Shown here piece after piece: positions 1 to 10,036 of a stretch of DNA of 64,000 nt. Numbering within the stretch: the stretch's first letter is position 1; every line of letters begins with the position of its first letter. The notes beneath the pieces are model-generated. The model saw nothing but the letters and a program-made list of their open reading frames with translations. It was not told where the DNA came from and ran no database searches. The DNA comes from Eledone cirrhosa (lineage: Eukaryota; Mollusca; Cephalopoda; Octopoda; Eledonidae). The translations under genes were made by a program, and so were the position numbers. The stretch covers positions 193,247,655-193,311,654 of the forward strand of contig OZ024743.1 in NCBI GenBank assembly GCA_964016885.1, read 5' to 3'.

Positions 1-358
1 GTTTTTGTGTGTAGGGTGGGAGGATGTGAAGTCGAGGTAGGAGTGGGAGGAGGTGGGTTTAAAGAAGGCGGAGGTGACGAGGGAGCGGTGGGAGGGGTCG
101 ATGGCGACGGAGATGTCTAAGAAGTGGACGTGGGTGGTGGAGATAGAGGTGGTGAAGTGGAGGGAGGGGTTGAAGGAGCAGAAGAAGGAGAGAAAGGAGT
201 CGAGCTGTTCTCGGGTGAGGGTCATGGCTCCGATACGGTCATCGATGTAACGACCGTACAGTTCGGGCAAAGATTTGGGCCTCACTCAACATGGCCAACG
301 AAAAAGTTGGCATAGTTTGGGCCCATTCTTGTGCCCATGGCTACCCCCGTGACCTGTT
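1..358 (-). mobile_element. Penelope-like element reverse transcriptase fragment
   Basis: On the minus strand one frame reads VTGVAMGTRMGPNYANFFVG and stops near 285. A second frame continues LPELYGRYIDDRIGAMTLTR, then FLDISVAID, and stays open to the left edge. 'GTxMGPNYANxFVG', the Y-I-D-D catalytic box and 'FLDxxVxI' are signatures of Penelope-like RTs. One frameshift separates the two parts. The segment is clearly more GC-rich than its surroundings. It is 5'-truncated at about 358 and continues outside the window; any GIY-YIG endonuclease would lie off the left edge. Confidence 0.82.
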
Positions 359-505
359 GGTATATACACATACATATCTGTACATCCATACATAAACTCA
401 CATAGACATCCATCTATACATAAACCTGCAGTTTAAGGTTTCTGTGCTAAGACAATTAGCAGAAGTGTCAGTATGTTTCCAGACTGATTCAAAATATATT
501 GTTAC

Positions 506-666
506 CTGAGGGACAGAATGTATTGACTTTTGTAAATCAATGTTTTTCAAATCATCACTTTCGTCTTTGGAAGATGGCTGATTTGGAGACTGAGCGGGTT
601 TTTTAGACATATCTTTCATTGTGCTATGGAAGAAACTCATTATTTCCGTTAAAGTTTCTTGATTGG
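506..666 (-). CDS. VPS13D: VPS13D exon 28 (residues 1114-1167)
   Basis: Acceptor TTTGCAG|CCAA and donor CAG|GTAACA; 161 nt, phase 1 in and phase 0 out. It reads ANQETLTEIMSFFHSTMKDM then SKKPAQSPNQPSSKDE. 'NxETxxEIxxFxxxxxxK' matches the 'NPETIVELIGFLQKSF' helix of VPS13D. The downstream intron leaves the window at its left edge. Confidence 0.92.
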
Positions 667-756
667 CTGCAAAATAAAGTAGAAAACATGAAAGAGAATA
701 AAACTCCAGTGAAATGTAAAAAAATATAATTTTGTCATCAACTATATACATACATA

Positions 757-915
757 ATTATCATTTTTACGTCCAATTTTCCATGTTGGTATGGTTTAGA
801 TATGATGTTTTGAGACAATATCTTACAGCCAACTGCCCTTCCTAATGCCAACCCTTTTAGTCACCTCTTAAAACATGCAGGGATATGATGTACCTATTCT
901 AAAAACCGGGATACA
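757..915 (-). repeat. SINE remnant, 'lacks-tRNA' group
   Basis: The segment reads from an ATC-rich tail, a 'CATGTTGGTATGG' motif and 'GATGTTTTGAGACAATA' to 'CCTTCCTAATGCCAACCC'. Related copies lie at 28005-28120, 37120-37240 and 62050-62210. Confidence 0.6.
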
Positions 916-936
916 TATGGCATATATATCATCATC

Positions 937-1678
937 ATCAACGTTTAACGTCCGTGTTCCACGCTTGCATGGGTTTGGACGGGGGTTTTCCCACTTGAGG
1001 CAAGAGTGATTGTCTTGCTCGCATAGGACTGTCTGGCGGGTTTTCTACAGCTGGATGCCCTTCCTAACACCAACCACATTTACAGTGTGGGGGCTGGGAG
1101 GTTTTTACCGTGTTGCCTACACGGCCACATTACAGCGTGGACTGTCTGGCGGGTTTTCTACAGCTGGATGCCCTTCCTAACACCAACCACATTTACAGTG
1201 TGGGGCTGGGAGGTTTTTACCGTGTTGCCTACACGGCCACATTTACAGTGTGGACTGTGTGTTTTTTGTCGTGACACCTACACGATCTCATTTGTTTCGG
1301 CCTGGATGTTGTGGCACCAACATAACTTTACATTGAAAGGGGCGGTGTGGATGGGGTGGGGGTGGTGGGACGGGGGTGTATTTTGTTAGAGATGCCGACT
1401 GACTGTAGTAGGTTTTACTTTGTATTTAGGTAAGGCGGGTCTTCTCTATTACTGAGTACCGCCAAAGGTCTCGGTCCAGTGACATTGTCTTGGAGAGGTG
1501 TAAGTGTGTGAGGTCGGAATTTATCAGCTCGTCCCAGGTTTTTCTGGGTCTGCCTACTCCGTGGCTACCATCTATCTTTATTGCCCTGCACTTTGCTATA
1601 CAGCTGTCGTCTTTCATGCGCATCACGTGACCATACCAACGTAGCCTTCTCTCGAGTAAACAACATCTGATCCCTCTT
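937..1678 (-). mobile_element. RTE/BovB-like LINE, 3' fragment (copy A0)
   Basis: It starts with an ATC run and the 'CGTTTAACGTCC' tail, then a 3' UTR of about 480 bp, then the RT C-terminus (RWYGHVMRMK, GRPRKTWDELIN, DRDLWRY) up to about 1678, where it is truncated at 'GATCCCTCTTAT' and meets a TA array. It carries a tandem duplication (1028-1140 and 1141-1252). It is the same subfamily and orientation as copy A1. Confidence 0.8.
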
Positions 1679-1892
1679 ATATGTATATAATATATATATA
1701 TATTATATATATTATATATATATATATAATATTTATATATATATATATATATTATAATATATATATATATATTATATATATAATATATATATATAATATA
1801 TATATACAATATATATATATATAATATATATATATATATTATATATATATAATATATATATATATTATAATATATATATATATATTATATAT
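1679..1892. repeat. TA-rich microsatellite array
   Basis: About 210 bp of nearly pure A and T in TATA/ATAT runs with phase slips. It lies exactly between the truncated end of LINE copy A0 and the 3' tail of copy A1. Confidence 0.9.
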
Positions 1893-4321
1893 ATCATCAT
1901 CATCGTTTAACGTCCATGTTCCACGCTTGCATGTGTTTGGACGAGAGTTTTCCCACTTGAGGTAAGAGTGGTTGTCTTGCTCGCATAGGACTGTCTGGCG
2001 GGTTTTCTACAGCTGGATGCCCTTCCTAACACCAACCACATTTACAGTGTGGGGCTGGGAGGTTTTTACTGTGTTGCCTACACGGCCACATTACAGCGTG
2101 GACTGTCTGGCGTGTTTTCTACAGCTGGATGCCCTTCCTAACACCAACCACATTTACAGTGTGGGACTGGGAGGTTTTTACCGTGTTGCCTACACGGCCA
2201 CATTACAGCGTGGACTGTGTGTTTTTTTTGTCGTGACACCTACACGATCTCATTTGTTTCGGCCTGGATGTTGTGGCACCAACATAACTTTACATTGAAA
2301 GGGGCGGTGTGTTTTGTTAGAGATGCCTACTGCCTGTAGTAGGTTTTACTTTGTATTTCAGGTAAGGCGGGTCTTCTCTATTACTGAGTACCGCCAAAGG
2401 TCTCGGTCCAGTGACATTGTCTTGGAGAGGTTTAAGTGTGTGAGGTCGGAATTTATCAGCTCGTCCCAGGTTTTTCTGGGTCTGCCTACTCCGTGGCTAC
2501 CATCTATCTTTATTGCCCTGCACTTTGCTATACAGCTGTCGTCTTTCATGCGCATCACGTGACCATACCAACGTAGCCTTCTCTCGAGTAAACAACATCT
2601 GATCCCTCTTATTTCTAATTTTTTCCTTAGTTCGTTTATGCTTTGTCGTTCACGTATATTACTATTACACATCCAGCGGAGCATGCAAGCTTCGTTTCTC
2701 TCTAGTCTGCGTATATCCTCTGCACACAATGCCCAGGTCTCACTGCCATGCAACATTGCTGTTCGTATGCAGGCATCGTACAACCTGCCTTTCATTTTTA
2801 GGGAGAACCCTTTAGCGGCTAATTGTGGTATAAGCTCTCTGAACTTTTTCCACCCAGTTCTGACTCTAGCTACTGTACTTTCAGAGCACCCTCCCCCACT
2901 GCTGATTTTGTCACCCAGGTAACGGAAGCCACTATTCTATAGAACCCTCTGCGCAATTGAAAGAGCTAGTATTTTGTGGGCACTTGCTGCTACTTATTGC
3001 ACCAGAGCACCGGCCACATGTAAAATCTGTGTTCTTAGTTAGCTTACCTGTGATCCCACTACATCTTTTATGCACCCATACTTTGCATTTGGGACATAAA
3101 ATGGAGTTTCTACCTACGCCTTTCCTACACACTGAGCATGGCCATTTCCTGGAAGGGAATGGCGCCTTATTTTTTTTCCTACAAACTAGAACTTTAGTCT
3201 TAGCCAGGTTAATTTTAAGGCCTTTTGATTCTAGGCCGTGCTTCCATGTTTGGAATTTCTTCTCTAGCTCGGCCATTGATTCAGCTATGAGCGTTAGATC
3301 ATCTGCGTATAGGAGTTCCCATGGGTAGCCGGTCTTGAACTCCTCTGTTATAGCCTGAAGGGCAATAATAAATAGTAGGGGGCAAAGAACAGAGCCCTGA
3401 TGGACACCAACTTTTACGCTAAACTCTTCACTATATTCGTTGTTAATTCTAACCTTGCTGACTGTTTCTTTATACATGGCTTGTATAGCTCTCACAAGCC
3501 ATTCGTCAACACCTAGTTTTCTAAGAGCCCACCAGATAATGGAACGGGGGAATCTGTCGAAGGCTTTCTCCAAGTCGACAAAGGCGAAGTATAGGGGTTT
3601 ACTTTTAGCTAGGTACTTCTCCTGTAGTTGTCGTACAATGAAAAGAGCGTATGTGGTACTTTTGCCTGACACAAACCCGAACTGCATTTCATCTAGATTG
3701 ATTCTCTCTCTGATTAGTTGCACTATTACTTTTTCCGTGACCTTCATGACCTGGTCGATTAATTTAATGCCTCTATAGTTACTCCTATCTAGGGCGTCTC
3801 CTTTACCCTTGTAACAGTTAATGATGATGCTGCTACGCCAGTCCTTCGGAACAACCCCATTCTGTATGACTTGGTTTACTATCCGGGTGACCATGGTGTG
3901 TCCCACCGTTCCAGAGGCCTTCAGCATCTCAGCAACTATTTCCGAAGGCCCAGCCGCCTTACCCGTCTTCATATCTTTGATTGCCTTACTTATTATACTA
4001 CCTTCAACTAACACTGCTGGTCCCTCTATTGGATCGATCTGGGGGAGACTATCCTTCTCCCATTTATTCTCCTCATTTAGTAGCCTCTCGTAGTGACACT
4101 TCCAAGCGACCTTCTTATCAGCGTCAGTGATGGCAAGTACGCCATCATCATTTAGTACACACTTCTCCCCAACAATATCATGGTTTTCCTTGACACATTG
4201 CCTAGCAATCCTGAACACCTCACGTTTTTGGTCCTCGCGTTGTAGAACATGCTTGAACTTTCTTTCCTCTGCTTCCCTTCTTGCGAAGTACACTTGTCTC
4301 CTAGCTTCCTTCCTGGCCACT
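1893..4321 (-). mobile_element. RTE/BovB-like LINE, 5'-truncated copy A1
   Basis: The 3' end with ATC triplets is at 1893. The 3' UTR (with the duplication at 1990-2101/2102-2213) runs to about 2340, followed by the RT C-terminus, zinc finger and RT core up to 4321, where a (TA)n run begins. The endonuclease domain is missing, so the copy is 5'-truncated. It lies in the intron after exon 27. Subfamily A; opposite orientation to copy A2. Confidence 0.88.
2356..4321 (-). pseudogene. LINE reverse transcriptase with PHD-type finger, broken (copy A1)
   Basis: RNA-dependent DNA polymerase of a non-LTR retrotransposon. From the amino end: a basic helix (QVARKEARRQVYFARREAEE), GKAAGPSEIVAEMLKASG, YRGIKL, MQFGFVSGKSTT, FVDLEKAFDR, VHQGSVLCPLLF, LLYADDLTLI (the catalytic YADD), then a C4HC3 finger (CSVC...CPKCKVWVHKRCSG...CGRC), a thumb-like SETWALCAEDIRRLE segment and the RWYGHVMRMK...GRPRKTW end. 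Compared with copy A2 it has a net 5-base loss near 2925 after EGSIE, which shifts frame and stops. The second half resumes as an open frame at 2795-2358. No endonuclease domain remains. Confidence 0.88.
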
Positions 4322-4351
4322 TGATATATATATATATATATATATATATAA
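4322..4351. repeat. (TA)n microsatellite
   Basis: Fourteen or so TA units directly abutting the truncated 5' end of LINE copy A1. Confidence 0.9.
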
Positions 4352-4379
4352 TAAAAAGGGGAAAGGGGGCCGATTGTTA

Positions 4380-4720
4380 CATCAAACCAAGGAAACAATG
4401 TTTCCACTGAGTTTTCCTTTGCTGATACTATCTGTCGGTCACAATTTTGGCAAAAAGAAGTAGGCTGGATCAGACATGGTAAAGTATCTCGTCCAGCTCT
4501 TTAACACTTCTGCCAATAAACCACCTCTGAACTGGTACCAATGATGCTTAACTATAACCTGCCATCCCAGTATTTTGGTATTGATAGTGTTTGGCCATAT
4601 TCCATCAACCCGGTATTGTGTTACTGACAATGCTTAACTAATTCTACTAGCCCAGTATTCCAATATTGATGATGTTTGATGAAATCACGCCAATCTGGTA
4701 TTCCATTCTGCCAAATATTT
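4380..4720. repeat. Unclassified repeat, related to 46575-46700
   Basis: The block 'GTTTCCACTG...GCTGATACTATCTG' recurs in the same orientation at 46590-46630. It is followed by imperfect repeats of 'CCAGTATT..GGTATTGAT' at 4560-4710. No coding signal was found. Confidence 0.45.
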
Positions 4721-5089
4721 CTCTTTAGTAGTTATTTACACAGCTTTCTGCACAAATCAGCAATTGTTCTACATTATTAGTTTAGCCCGAGTTCTTTGGT
4801 ATGACATTGCCATAATTTTTATCAAGTTTCTAAATTTTTTCCTCAGGCTTAAAAAATGTAATTTTTTCAAGTGATATTTGTGCAGACTCCCAGGGTTGGG
4901 AACCATGTATGTGGCAGGGGATAAGGATTCAAAAGATTAATATTTCCCTGAGATAATTAGGGAGTTATGTCAACCAGTTGTGATTGCAAACTGAAACTAA
5001 ATTAGCCATTCTACAATAAATATGCTGGGAGAAGTAATATATTCTAATATTTCAAAGAGGAATGTTTGAAGAAGATGAGTGCTGGGGCC

Positions 5090-5255
5090 ATGGTTAAAAT
5101 GCACACAGTACACTTTGTAAAGTAGTTGGCATTATGAAGGGCATCCAGCTGGAACATATGAGGAAGATTTGATTCTCTGTTCTATCTACTCTCAGACAGC
5201 AACATCTCCAACTCATGCGAGCATAAAAAACAGGCATACAACAATGATGATTACA
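5090..5255 (+). repeat. SINE remnant
   Basis: 'GCCATGGTTAAAATGC', 'AAGTAGTTGGCATTATGAAG' and 'GGGCATCCAGCTGG' lead to a degenerate tail with ATGATGAT at about 5245. It ends about 50 bp from exon 27. Confidence 0.6.
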
Positions 5256-5301
5256 GAAATAATCCAAAATTTTAGAAGTTTCATCAGAGGTTTCAACTCA
5301 C

Positions 5302-5454
5302 CAATGACATCAAGACTGTTGAACTGAATATCTGCTTTTAACACTTTCTCATTGGTGGGGTTATTAAGGCTGTTGGATGCAATCACTTGAATGTGCAGGG
5401 TAATTAGAGCCTCCCCTTTATGTGATAATCCTTGACCACCTTCATCACGATGAT
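5302..5454 (-). CDS. VPS13D: VPS13D exon 27 (residues 1063-1113)
   Basis: Acceptor TTTCAG|ATCA and donor ATTG|GTGAGT; 153 nt, phase 1 on both sides, so skipping would keep the frame. It includes EALITLHIQVIASNSLNNPT and QFNSLDVI, matching 'ESLIKLEYQFVSSECP...LQVNNLDIIL'. Opposite-facing copies of the same LINE flank it at 1893-4321 and 6667-8349. Confidence 0.92.
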
Positions 5455-6660
5455 CTGAAAGAGGTTTAACAAGATTAGCCATGTAAAAAATATCAACTAG
5501 TGTTTTAAGGCAATCTTCCCTGCTAAAGCAAGCCTCATGACAAATTTCTCCATTTTCCCCTATCATTTGCATCACTTTCACCAACCAACTGGCTTAACTT
5601 TCTTCCTCAATCATTTTTAATCATGTCTTGGTCTTCCCTTTCTCATTCATTTCCATCACTCCTCTCACATTCATCTTTCCTCAACATATGACCCAACCAT
5701 CTCATTCCATTTCACTTCACACCATTCATCAATAGTTCTATCTACATCATCCTTGGCAATTCACATAAAAAACATAGTTAAAAATATACTTATTGTATAA
5801 TAAACTTTCATAAGTTTCTTTAATCTAATAACATATTCATAGAGATTAACCAAAATAGTTTTTCTTATTAATATTTTAGAAAATGTATTTATCCATACTC
5901 GCATTTAAACACTCGGCTGTCAATCTCAAGATGGAAAAAGTACCCAGTGTTCCCTGTAAAGTGGATGATGATTGAATGAAGAACATGTAGGATAGAGAGG
6001 ACATAATCTGATTAATGTTGGTGCCATGGTAAAATACATCCATAGAAACCTAACAAAAATTCGAACATACAAGCGAGACATGTTCCTTTGATTTATCTAG
6101 GAGAGCAGTAACTCCAAATAAGAGCTAACATGGACCGAAACAACCCATCTAACCCATGTCAGTATGGAAAGTCTATGTAAAAAGAATAAATAAAATTTAA
6201 GACAAATATTAAGATAAATACAGAAATTGTCTCAGTAATTGCAGTTATTTCTTTTTTTATTCTTTTCCATTTGTATCCACTATTCCATGTGAGCCTGATT
6301 GGAATGAATTACTTTTGGTAAATACAGATACTTTCTTATTGTTGGAGTGATTATATTTTTCTTGTTGCTATAATGCCTTTTGTACCATGAGAAAATTAAC
6401 TGTCAAATATAAATAATACTACATCAGAGTAACGCGTTTCATTTCAGATACAGCACATCATCCGTTTTCCCTGCTAGCAAGAGTTGAATATATCATCCCA
6501 GACTTGTCAGTACTCTGACCTCTAGGTGGGCTGGGGGCCCCAACATGTGATCCTGCTTTCTACTGTGTGTATTACATGGTCACACCAATACCAAGGAAGT
6601 TTTAGTGTTGGTGTTAAGATAAAATGGAAGGATTCATCATTTGTGATCTACATAATAAGT
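5455..6660. other. Intron 26 sequence with SINE remnant at 5930-6190
   Basis: No exon was found. A plus-strand SINE remnant runs from about 5930 ('CCTGTAAAGTGGATGATG') to a tail at 6150-6185 ('AACCCATGTCAGTATGG'). The rest (5460-5920, 6190-6660) is AT-rich sequence in which I see nothing further. Confidence 0.55.
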
Positions 6661-6666
6661 CTATGT

Positions 6667-7989
6667 AAAAGCACCACAGACGCTCTTTTCATAGTACGAC
6701 AACTACAGGAGAAGTACCTAGCTAAAGGTAAACCCCTCTACTTAGCTTTTGTCGACCTGGAGAAAGCCTTCGACAGAGTCCCCCGCTCCATTATCTGGTG
6801 GGCTCTTAGAAAACTAGGCGTTGACGAATGGCTTGTGAGGGCTATACAAGCCATGTATAAAGAAACAGTCAGCAAGGTTAGAATTAACAACGAATATAGT
6901 GAAGAGTTTAGCGTAAAAGTTGGCGTCCATCAGGGCTCTGTTCTCAGCCCCCTACTATTTATTATTGCCCTTCAGGCTATAACAGAGGAGTTCAAGACAG
7001 GCTGCCCATGGGAACTCCTATACGCAGACGACCTGACACTCATAGCGGAATCAATGGCCGAGCTAGAGAAGAAATTCCAAACATGGAAGCACGGCCTAGA
7101 GTCAAAAGGACTTAAAATTAACCTGGCTAAGACCAAAGTTCTAGTTTGTAGGAAAGAAAACAAGGCGGCGGTCCCTTCTGGGAAATGGTCGTGCTCGGTA
7201 TGTAGGAAAGGCGTAGGTAGAAACTCCATCTTATGTCCTAAATGCAAAGTATGGGTGCATAAAAGATGTAGTGGGATCACAGGTAAGCTAACTAAGAACA
7301 TAGACTTTACATGTGGCCGGTGTTCTGGTGCAATAAGTAGCAGCAAGTGCCCACAAAATACTAGCTCTTTCAATTGCGCAGAGGGTTTTATAGAAATAGT
7401 GGACAGCTTCCGTTACCTGGGCGATAAAATCAGCAGTGGGGGAGGGTGCTCTGAAAGTACTGTAGCTAGAGTCAGAACTGGTTGGAAAAAGTTCAGAGAG
7501 CTTATACCACTATTAGCTGCTAAAGGGTTCTCCCTAAAAATGAAAGGCAGGTTGTACGATGCCTGCATACGAACAGCAATGTTGCATGGTAGTGAGACCT
7601 GGGCATTGTGTGCAGAGGATATACGCAGACTAGAGAAGAACGAAGCTTGCATGCTCCGCTGGATGTGTAACAGTAATATACGTGAACGGCAAAGCGTAAA
7701 CGAACTAAGGAAAAAATTAGAGATAAGAGGGATCAGATGTTGTTTACTCGAGAGAAGGCTGCGTTGGTATGGACACGTGATGCGCATGAAAGTCGATAGC
7801 TGTATTACAAAGTGCAGGGCAATAAAGATAGACGGTAGCCACGGAATAGGCAGACCTAGAAAAACATGGGATGAGCTGATAAACTCCGACCTCACACACT
7901 TACACCTCTCCAAGACAATGTCACTGGACCGTGACCTTTGGCGGTACTCAGTAACAGAGAAGACCCGCCTTGCCAGTAGGCATCTCTAA
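6667..7989 (+). pseudogene. LINE reverse transcriptase C-terminal part, frame intact (copy A2)
   Basis: A reading frame of about 440 codons with no internal stop: FVDLEKAFDR, VHQGSVLSPLLF, LLYADDLTLI (YADD), KINLAKTKVLVC, the C4HC3 finger CSVCRKGVGRN...CPKCKVWVHKRCSG...CGRC, EIVDSFRYLGDKISSGG, SETWALCAED, RWYGHVMRMK, GRPRKTWDELIN, and an end at LASRHL. The N-terminal fingers, palm and endonuclease are missing through 5' truncation. An ATG at 6526 opens the same frame but lies in unrelated flanking sequence. The clean frame suggests recent insertion, not function. Confidence 0.85.
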
Positions 7990-8349
7990 CAAAATACACC
8001 CCTCCTGCCGCCGCCCCCACCCCATCCCCACAACCACGTTCTATGTAAAGTTATGTTGGTGCCGCGCCATCCAGGCCGAAACAAATGAGATCGTGTAGGT
8101 GTCACGACAAAAAAACACACAGTCCACGCTGTAATGTGGCCGTGTAGGCAACACGGTAAAAACCTCCCAGACCCACACTGTAAATGTGGTTGGTGTTAGG
8201 AAGGGCATCCAACTGTAGAAAACCTGCCAGACAGTCCTATGCGAGCAAGACAATCACTCTTGCCTCAAGTGGGACTACCCCCGTCCAAACCCATGCAAGC
8301 GTGGAACACGGACGTTAAACGTTGATGATGATGATGATGATGATGATAA
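6667..8349 (+). mobile_element. RTE/BovB-like LINE, 5'-truncated copy A2
   Basis: Homology to copy A1 begins at 'AAAAGCACCACAGACGC' (6667), inside the 'GKSTT' codons of the RT, and runs without break through the ORF stop at 7989 and a 360-bp 3' UTR to a GAT run at 8316-8349. The 110-bp UTR duplication of A0/A1 is single here. Sequence after the GAT run (8347-8460, 'AATGCACCCAGTACACAC') is a SINE remnant, so the LINE may have landed in a SINE. It is in the intron between exons 27 and 26, antisense to the gene. Confidence 0.88.
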
Positions 8350-8545
8350 TAAATGCACCCAGTACACACTATAAAGTATTTGTCTCTAATATGATTTGAA
8401 CATAAGACCAAGTAGCCAGTAGTCTACCTCTGTGTTTCTCTACTTATACAAGCAAATGATCTTATAACTAACTGATGAAAGTAGTGAAGTAAAAAACTAA
8501 GTCTTAATCCCATGTCAAAAGATTAAAAAATATTCTGATACACAC

Positions 8546-8625
8546 CAGATGAAGACGACATTGGTGAAGGCCCCAGATCTGTTTGAGATTCTGACCCACG
8601 AAGCTTTCCACTTTGGCTGTCCATT
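8546..8625 (-). CDS. VPS13D: VPS13D exon 26 (residues 1036-1062)
   Basis: Acceptor TGTTTAG|AATG and donor TCTG|GTGTGT; 80 nt, phase 2 in and phase 1 out. It reads MDSQSGKLRGSESQTDLGPS then PMSSSS, a serine-rich loop corresponding to the 'SLRDSRAQSPVSGP' stretch after SHKNL. Confidence 0.88.
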
Positions 8626-8803
8626 CTAAACAAAAGATTTAAACATTAAAAATTACACAAATAAAATTATATTGAGAGAGAGAGATAGTGAACATGATGA
8701 AGGAGATGATAGGAAGTCACATATGGTGAAGTACTGTGTTGGAAGTAATAATAAGTTGGTGTGATAACTGTGTTGAACAAAGTCAAGGTATTTCACATTC
8801 TCA

Positions 8804-9136
8804 TATCATCATCATCATTTTATGTCCACTTTTCCCTGCTTGCAAGGGTGGGACGGGAACTGATTCTAGCTTGATTTCTACAGCTGGATGCCCTTCCTAA
8901 CACCAACCTCATTTACAGTGAGTGCTGGGTGCTTTTTTGCCGTGGCACCTCCACGACCACTTTGCAGTGGAATGATAGGGACCCCAGTCCCTATCATCTC
9001 ATTTCTACAGCTGAGAAATGGGGCAATGTGAAATGAAGTGTCTTGCTCAAGGAAACAAAACATCACCCGGTCTGAGAATTGAACTCACAACCTTTCGATT
9101 GCAAGGCTAATGCTCTAACCACTAAGCCATGTGCCT

Positions 9137-9137
<1 letters not shown>
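8804..9137 (-). mobile_element. Full-length tRNA-derived SINE
   Basis: Minus strand, 5' to 3': tRNA-like head GGCACATGGCTTAGTGGTTA with A-box and the B-box-like GGTTGTGAGTTCAATTC; 'CAAGACACTTCATTTCAC'; body with 'GTTAGGAAGGGCATCCAGCT'; then 'CCCTTGCAAGCAGGGAAAAG' and an ATGATGATGAT tail at 8804. A near-identical copy is at 43815-44160. Confidence 0.9.
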
Positions 9138-9192
<55 letters not shown>

Positions 9193-9212
9193 GGAGAGAG
9201 AGAGAGGGGGGG
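9138..9212. repeat. (TA)n followed by (GA)n microsatellite
   Basis: TA units from about 9138 to 9174 then GA and G runs to about 9212, next to the tRNA head of the SINE. Confidence 0.9.
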
Positions 9213-9357
9213 GGGATAATGAACATCATGAAGGAGATGATAGGAAGCCACATATGGTGGAAAAGATCCGTTCAACCCATGCAAGCATGGTAAATTGGAT
9301 GTAAAATGATGATGATATGTATGTGCTTTTATGTAAGATAGGTGAAACATTACTTAC

Positions 9358-9523
9358 GCTAAATTTTTGTGAGAAGCTGCAAGCAATTCATAATCTTTTC
9401 CAAATGTCTGTAGTCCGTCAACAAGCAGTAAACTGTGTACTGTGAGTGTTGTGGTCATTTCTTTGTATTTTTTTACTAATCGTCCTTGGACATGATCTAC
9501 TTGTAGTTCTGTAATAGGTCGGC
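9358..9523 (-). CDS. VPS13D: VPS13D exon 25 (residues 981-1036)
   Basis: Acceptor TTTTTAG|GCCG and donor TTAGC|GTAAGT; 166 nt, phase 1 in and phase 2 out. It reads GRPITELQVDHVQGRLVKKY, then TTTLTVHSLLLVDGLQTFGK and DYELLAASHKNL. This is the single most telling exon for VPS13D ('LTVHxLLLVDxxQTxGxDxxLLxASHKNL'). Confidence 0.96.
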
Positions 9524-9579
9524 CTAAAAACAACAATAAAACAGAAAAAAGTAAATAACTTTAGCCCTTTTGTTTGTGA

Positions 9580-9815
9580 TTAGGTTGGTGATAGGAACGG
9601 CATTCAGTCATAGAAACCTTACCAAACAAAGGGTTGTGAGGACCTTCAATTTTGTCAAAGACATGACAACCTCTCCTGTGCACTTGGTGGAATATGAGAC
9701 TATATAAGTGAGACAGAGATCCCTGGCTTTGCTTCAGTGCTGACCTGATCTGTGTGGACCTGTTCAATCCTTGCTACCAGGAAAACCAACGTTAAAATGA
9801 TAATGATGTTGATGA
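9580..9815 (+). repeat. SINE, diverged
   Basis: 'GGTTGGTGATAGGAACGGCA' to 'CAATCCTTGCTACCAGG' and a degenerate 'ATGATAATGATGTTGATGAT' tail. It resembles the copies at 19600-19885 and 36770-37105. Confidence 0.65.
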
Positions 9816-10036
9816 TCTACCGATACTGCCAATCCACCGCCCTATATTATTTTGTTGTAATTATTTATATATTATGAAGTATCAAAGTCTTTTGATGTCC
9901 AACTAAAACTTGGTTGCTGATATTTTACTTCACTGTATCAAGTTATTGTTGTTTAGCTCCTTTATTTTAAAAAATATTTATACACAAATACAATTTTCTA
10001 TGCTGGCATGGGCTGGAAGGAACTATTTGAAGTAGA

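Noticed and set aside
53..315. Plus-strand ORFs at the left edge
   Set aside because: They are shadows of the Penelope-like RT on the minus strand, which has the YIDD and GPNYAN motifs.
6526..6666. Upstream ATG and 47 codons in frame with LINE copy A2
   Set aside because: Homology to the LINE starts only at 6667; the upstream codons lie in flanking DNA and the joint frame is chance.
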